Positions 51,719 to 53,097 of a DNA stretch of 53,097 nt are shown here, piece by piece. This stretch comes from an uncultured bacterium (lineage in GTDB: Bacteria; Bacteroidota; Bacteroidia; Bacteroidales; Bacteroidaceae): positions 1-53,097 of the forward strand of contig CAJMQV010000006.1 in the NCBI GenBank assembly GCA_905215575.1, in the 5' to 3' direction. Position 1 is the first letter of the stretch, and each line of letters starts with the position of its first letter. A program made the translations under genes and the position numbers. The notes below the pieces were generated by a model that was given only the letters and a program-made list of their open reading frames with translations, ran no database searches and was not told the DNA's origin.

Positions 51719-51755
51719 AAACCCGAGGTATGCCTGCTGGCATACTCCCGGGTTT
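51719..51755 (-). terminator. tsf terminator
   Basis: Stem AAACCCGxGGTATGCC with its partner GGCATAC-TCCCGGGTTT (51719-51734 and 51739-51755) around a TGCT loop, with one bulge, followed by TTTG-TTTCTTTTT on the minus strand. It lies 44 bp after the tsf stop. Confidence 0.82.
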
Positions 51756-51798
51756 TGTGAATCCGTAATATCTGAATGAATTTCAAATGAAATCCAAA

Positions 51799-52623
51799 TT
51801 ATTCAGCGCGCAAAGTGAAACGCTTGAAAGCAGTTACGGTGCAGTCCTTGTCAGCTTCCTTCAAGTAGTCAGCAACAGACTGCTTGTCGTTCTGGATAAA
51901 AGCCTGCTTCAACAAGCACTCTTCCTTGAACAACTTAGAGATACGACCCATAGCGATACGCTCGATCATGTTCTCTGGCTTACCCTCTTCGCGAGCCTTG
52001 TCAGCTGCGATTTCCTTCTCTCTTGCGAGTACATCAGCTGGGTAATCGTTCTCGTCGATTGAACGTGGGCTCATAGCAGCAACCTGCATAGCCACAGCGT
52101 GACCGTACTGAGGATCTACTTCCTTGTTCAGAACAACCAAAGTACACAACTGGTTCTTGTTCTGGTGGTTGTAAACTGAGATGCTTGGACCTTCAACAGT
52201 CAGGTAGCCATCCAGCTCCATCTTCTCACCAGTGATACCGCTGCGATCAACAACTGCGTCAGCTACAGTAGCGTTACCCATAGGAAGAGCCTTAACATCG
52301 TCCAGAGTAGCACACTTGTTGGCAACAGCCAGATCCAAGATATCCTTAGCCAATTTTACGAAATCCTCGTTCTTGGCAACGAAGTCAGTTTCACACTTCA
52401 AAGCGATGATGGCACCGAATCCGTTCTCAGCCTTAGCAACTACGCAACCTTCAGCAGCCTCGCGGTCTGAACGTTTTGCAGCTACAGCCTGACCTTTCTT
52501 ACGGATGATCTCCATTGCCGCATCGATATCATTATTAGCTTCTTCCAAAGCCTTCTTGCAATCCATCATACCAGCACCAGACAATTTGCGGAGCTTGGTG
52601 ATATCTGCCATTGTTACAGCCAT
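51799..52623 (-). CDS. tsf: Elongation factor Ts
   Basis: 274 residues; nucleotide exchange factor for EF-Tu. The N-terminal UBA-like module is VTMADITKLRKLSGAGMMDC, and the core has the TDFVAKN motif (CETDFVAKNEDF). It is shorter than E. coli EF-Ts (283) and fits the Bacteroidota length. Strongly biased codon use. It is 30 bp after rpsB, the universal rpsB-tsf pair. Confidence 0.97.
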   Translation of the reverse strand: MAVTMADITKLRKLSGAGMMDCKKALEEANNDIDAAMEIIRKKGQAVAAKRSDREAAEGCVVAKAENGFGAIIALKCETDFVAKNEDFVKLAKDILDLAVANKCATLDDVKALPMGNATVADAVVDRSGITGEKMELDGYLTVEGPSISVYNHQNKNQLCTLVVLNKEVDPQYGHAVAMQVAAMSPRSIDENDYPADVLAREKEIAADKAREEGKPENMIERIAMGRISKLFKEECLLKQAFIQNDKQSVADYLKEADKDCTVTAFKRFTLRAE

Positions 52624-52653
52624 GTTCTTTATATTTTAAAGTTTATAAATGGA

Positions 52654-53097
52654 TTATGCTTCTGCAGGAGCCTCAGCCTCGTCAGCTTTCTCTACACGAG
52701 CCTTAGCTGAACGCTTGCGACCCTTAGCCTCGCCTTCGCCGGCAGCCTCAGCGTCAACCTTCTCAGCCTTACGCTCTTCCAGACCCTCAGCGATAGCAGC
52801 GCAGCAAGCCTCGAGGATAACCTCAACGCTCTTGTTTGCGTCGTCGTTTGCTGGGATTACGTAGTCTACGTTATCTGGGTTAGAGTTAGTATCTACGATA
52901 GCAAATACAGGGATACCCAAACGGTTAGCCTCGCGAACAGCGATCTGCTCCTTCAATACGTCAACGATGAACAGAGCTGAAGGCAGACGAGTCAGGTCAG
53001 CGATAGAACCCAAGTTCTTCTCCAACTTAGCACGCTGACGAGAGATCTGCAGGATCTCACGCTTAGACAAGTTTGAGTAAGTACCATCGTTGACGTA
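52654..53097 (-). CDS. rpsB: 30S ribosomal protein S2, C-terminal part (5' end outside)
   Basis: The frame is open to the window edge at 53097: upstream of the TTG at 53070 it continues through YVNDGTYSNLSK, so the TTG is an internal Leu codon and not the start. Conserved S2 blocks are visible: LPSALFIVDVLKEQIAVREA, GIPVFAIVDTNSNPDNVDYV and PANDDANKSVEVI. The C-terminus is a long Ala/Glu/Lys/Arg-rich tail (EAAGEGEAKGRKRSAKARVE and on), longer than in E. coli S2 and low in complexity. The missing 5' third or so is beyond the window. tsf follows 30 bp downstream. Confidence 0.95.
   Translation of the reverse strand, partial: YVNDGTYSNLSKREILQISRQRAKLEKNLGSIADLTRLPSALFIVDVLKEQIAVREANRLGIPVFAIVDTNSNPDNVDYVIPANDDANKSVEVILEACCAAIAEGLEERKAEKVDAEAAGEGEAKGRKRSAKARVEKADEAEAPAEA

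Noticed and set aside
53070..53097. TTG at 53070 as the start of rpsB
   Set aside because: The frame continues upstream to the window edge with conserved S2 sequence, so the TTG is an internal Leu codon.
1..53097. CRISPR arrays, insertion sequences, prophage or integrase genes
   Set aside because: No regularly spaced repeats, transposase or phage-type proteins were found on either strand.

Overview
The window is a chromosomal segment from a member of the Bacteroidales, most likely a Bacteroides/Phocaeicola-like gut organism. Three things point there. Most transcription units start with the Bacteroidota promoter pattern (-33 TTTG, about 20 bp, -7 TAnnTTTG) instead of a sigma70 consensus. Families confined to, or typical of, the phylum are present: SprA, PorU, PorV, OstA-like, DUF4290, and a LysO split into two genes. 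The gene order guaB / two parvulins / OstA / mutL and tig-clpP-clpX-recQ also fits. Genus cannot be settled from the sequence alone. No CRISPR array, prophage, transposase or insertion sequence was seen.

Layout. 1-69: initiator tRNA, cut by the window edge. 296-2339 (+): tetR-fabG-rluA operon. 2424-10583 (-): guaB, two SurA-like parvulins, an OstA-like LPS protein, a small membrane protein and mutL. 10770-12942 (-): recQ with a frameshift. 13092-16474 (-): tig-clpP-clpX. 16622-19065: lptB (-) divergent from mlaE-mlaF (+). 19218-24564: a glyco-envelope locus of two converging operons, GT-GT-Stealth (+) against lpxL-Stealth-GT92 (-). 24758-34539 (-): giant sprA behind ruvA, and an HD-domain tRNA nucleotidyltransferase. 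34646-36255: lipoprotein, DUF4250 gene and split lysO. 36533-42313 (-): tsaB-DUF4290-murA-rimM-dxr-rseP. 42400-45388 (+): yicC-gmk-small membrane protein-nadD-MORN protein. 45482-51618 (-): FAH-family enzyme, porU, porV, ispF. 51799-53097 (-): rpsB (5' end outside) and tsf.

The genes form an envelope-heavy housekeeping block: LPS export (OstA-like, LptB), outer-membrane protein folding (parvulins), phospholipid transport (MlaEF), lipid A acylation (LpxL), type IX secretion outer-membrane parts (SprA, PorU, PorV), peptidoglycan (MurA), isoprenoids (Dxr, IspF) and intramembrane proteolysis (RseP). The least ordinary part is 19.2-24.6 kb, where two Stealth-family phosphotransferases, a tandem pair of small glycosyltransferases and a GT92-like enzyme are joined to the lipid A acyltransferase. 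I read it as a candidate pathway for phosphodiester decoration of a surface glycan or lipo-oligosaccharide. Other points worth checking are the recQ frameshift just before the DEAH motif, a MurA with Asp in place of the fosfomycin-target Cys, a MutL lacking the endonuclease signature, and a clpP promoter sitting in the loop of the tig terminator.
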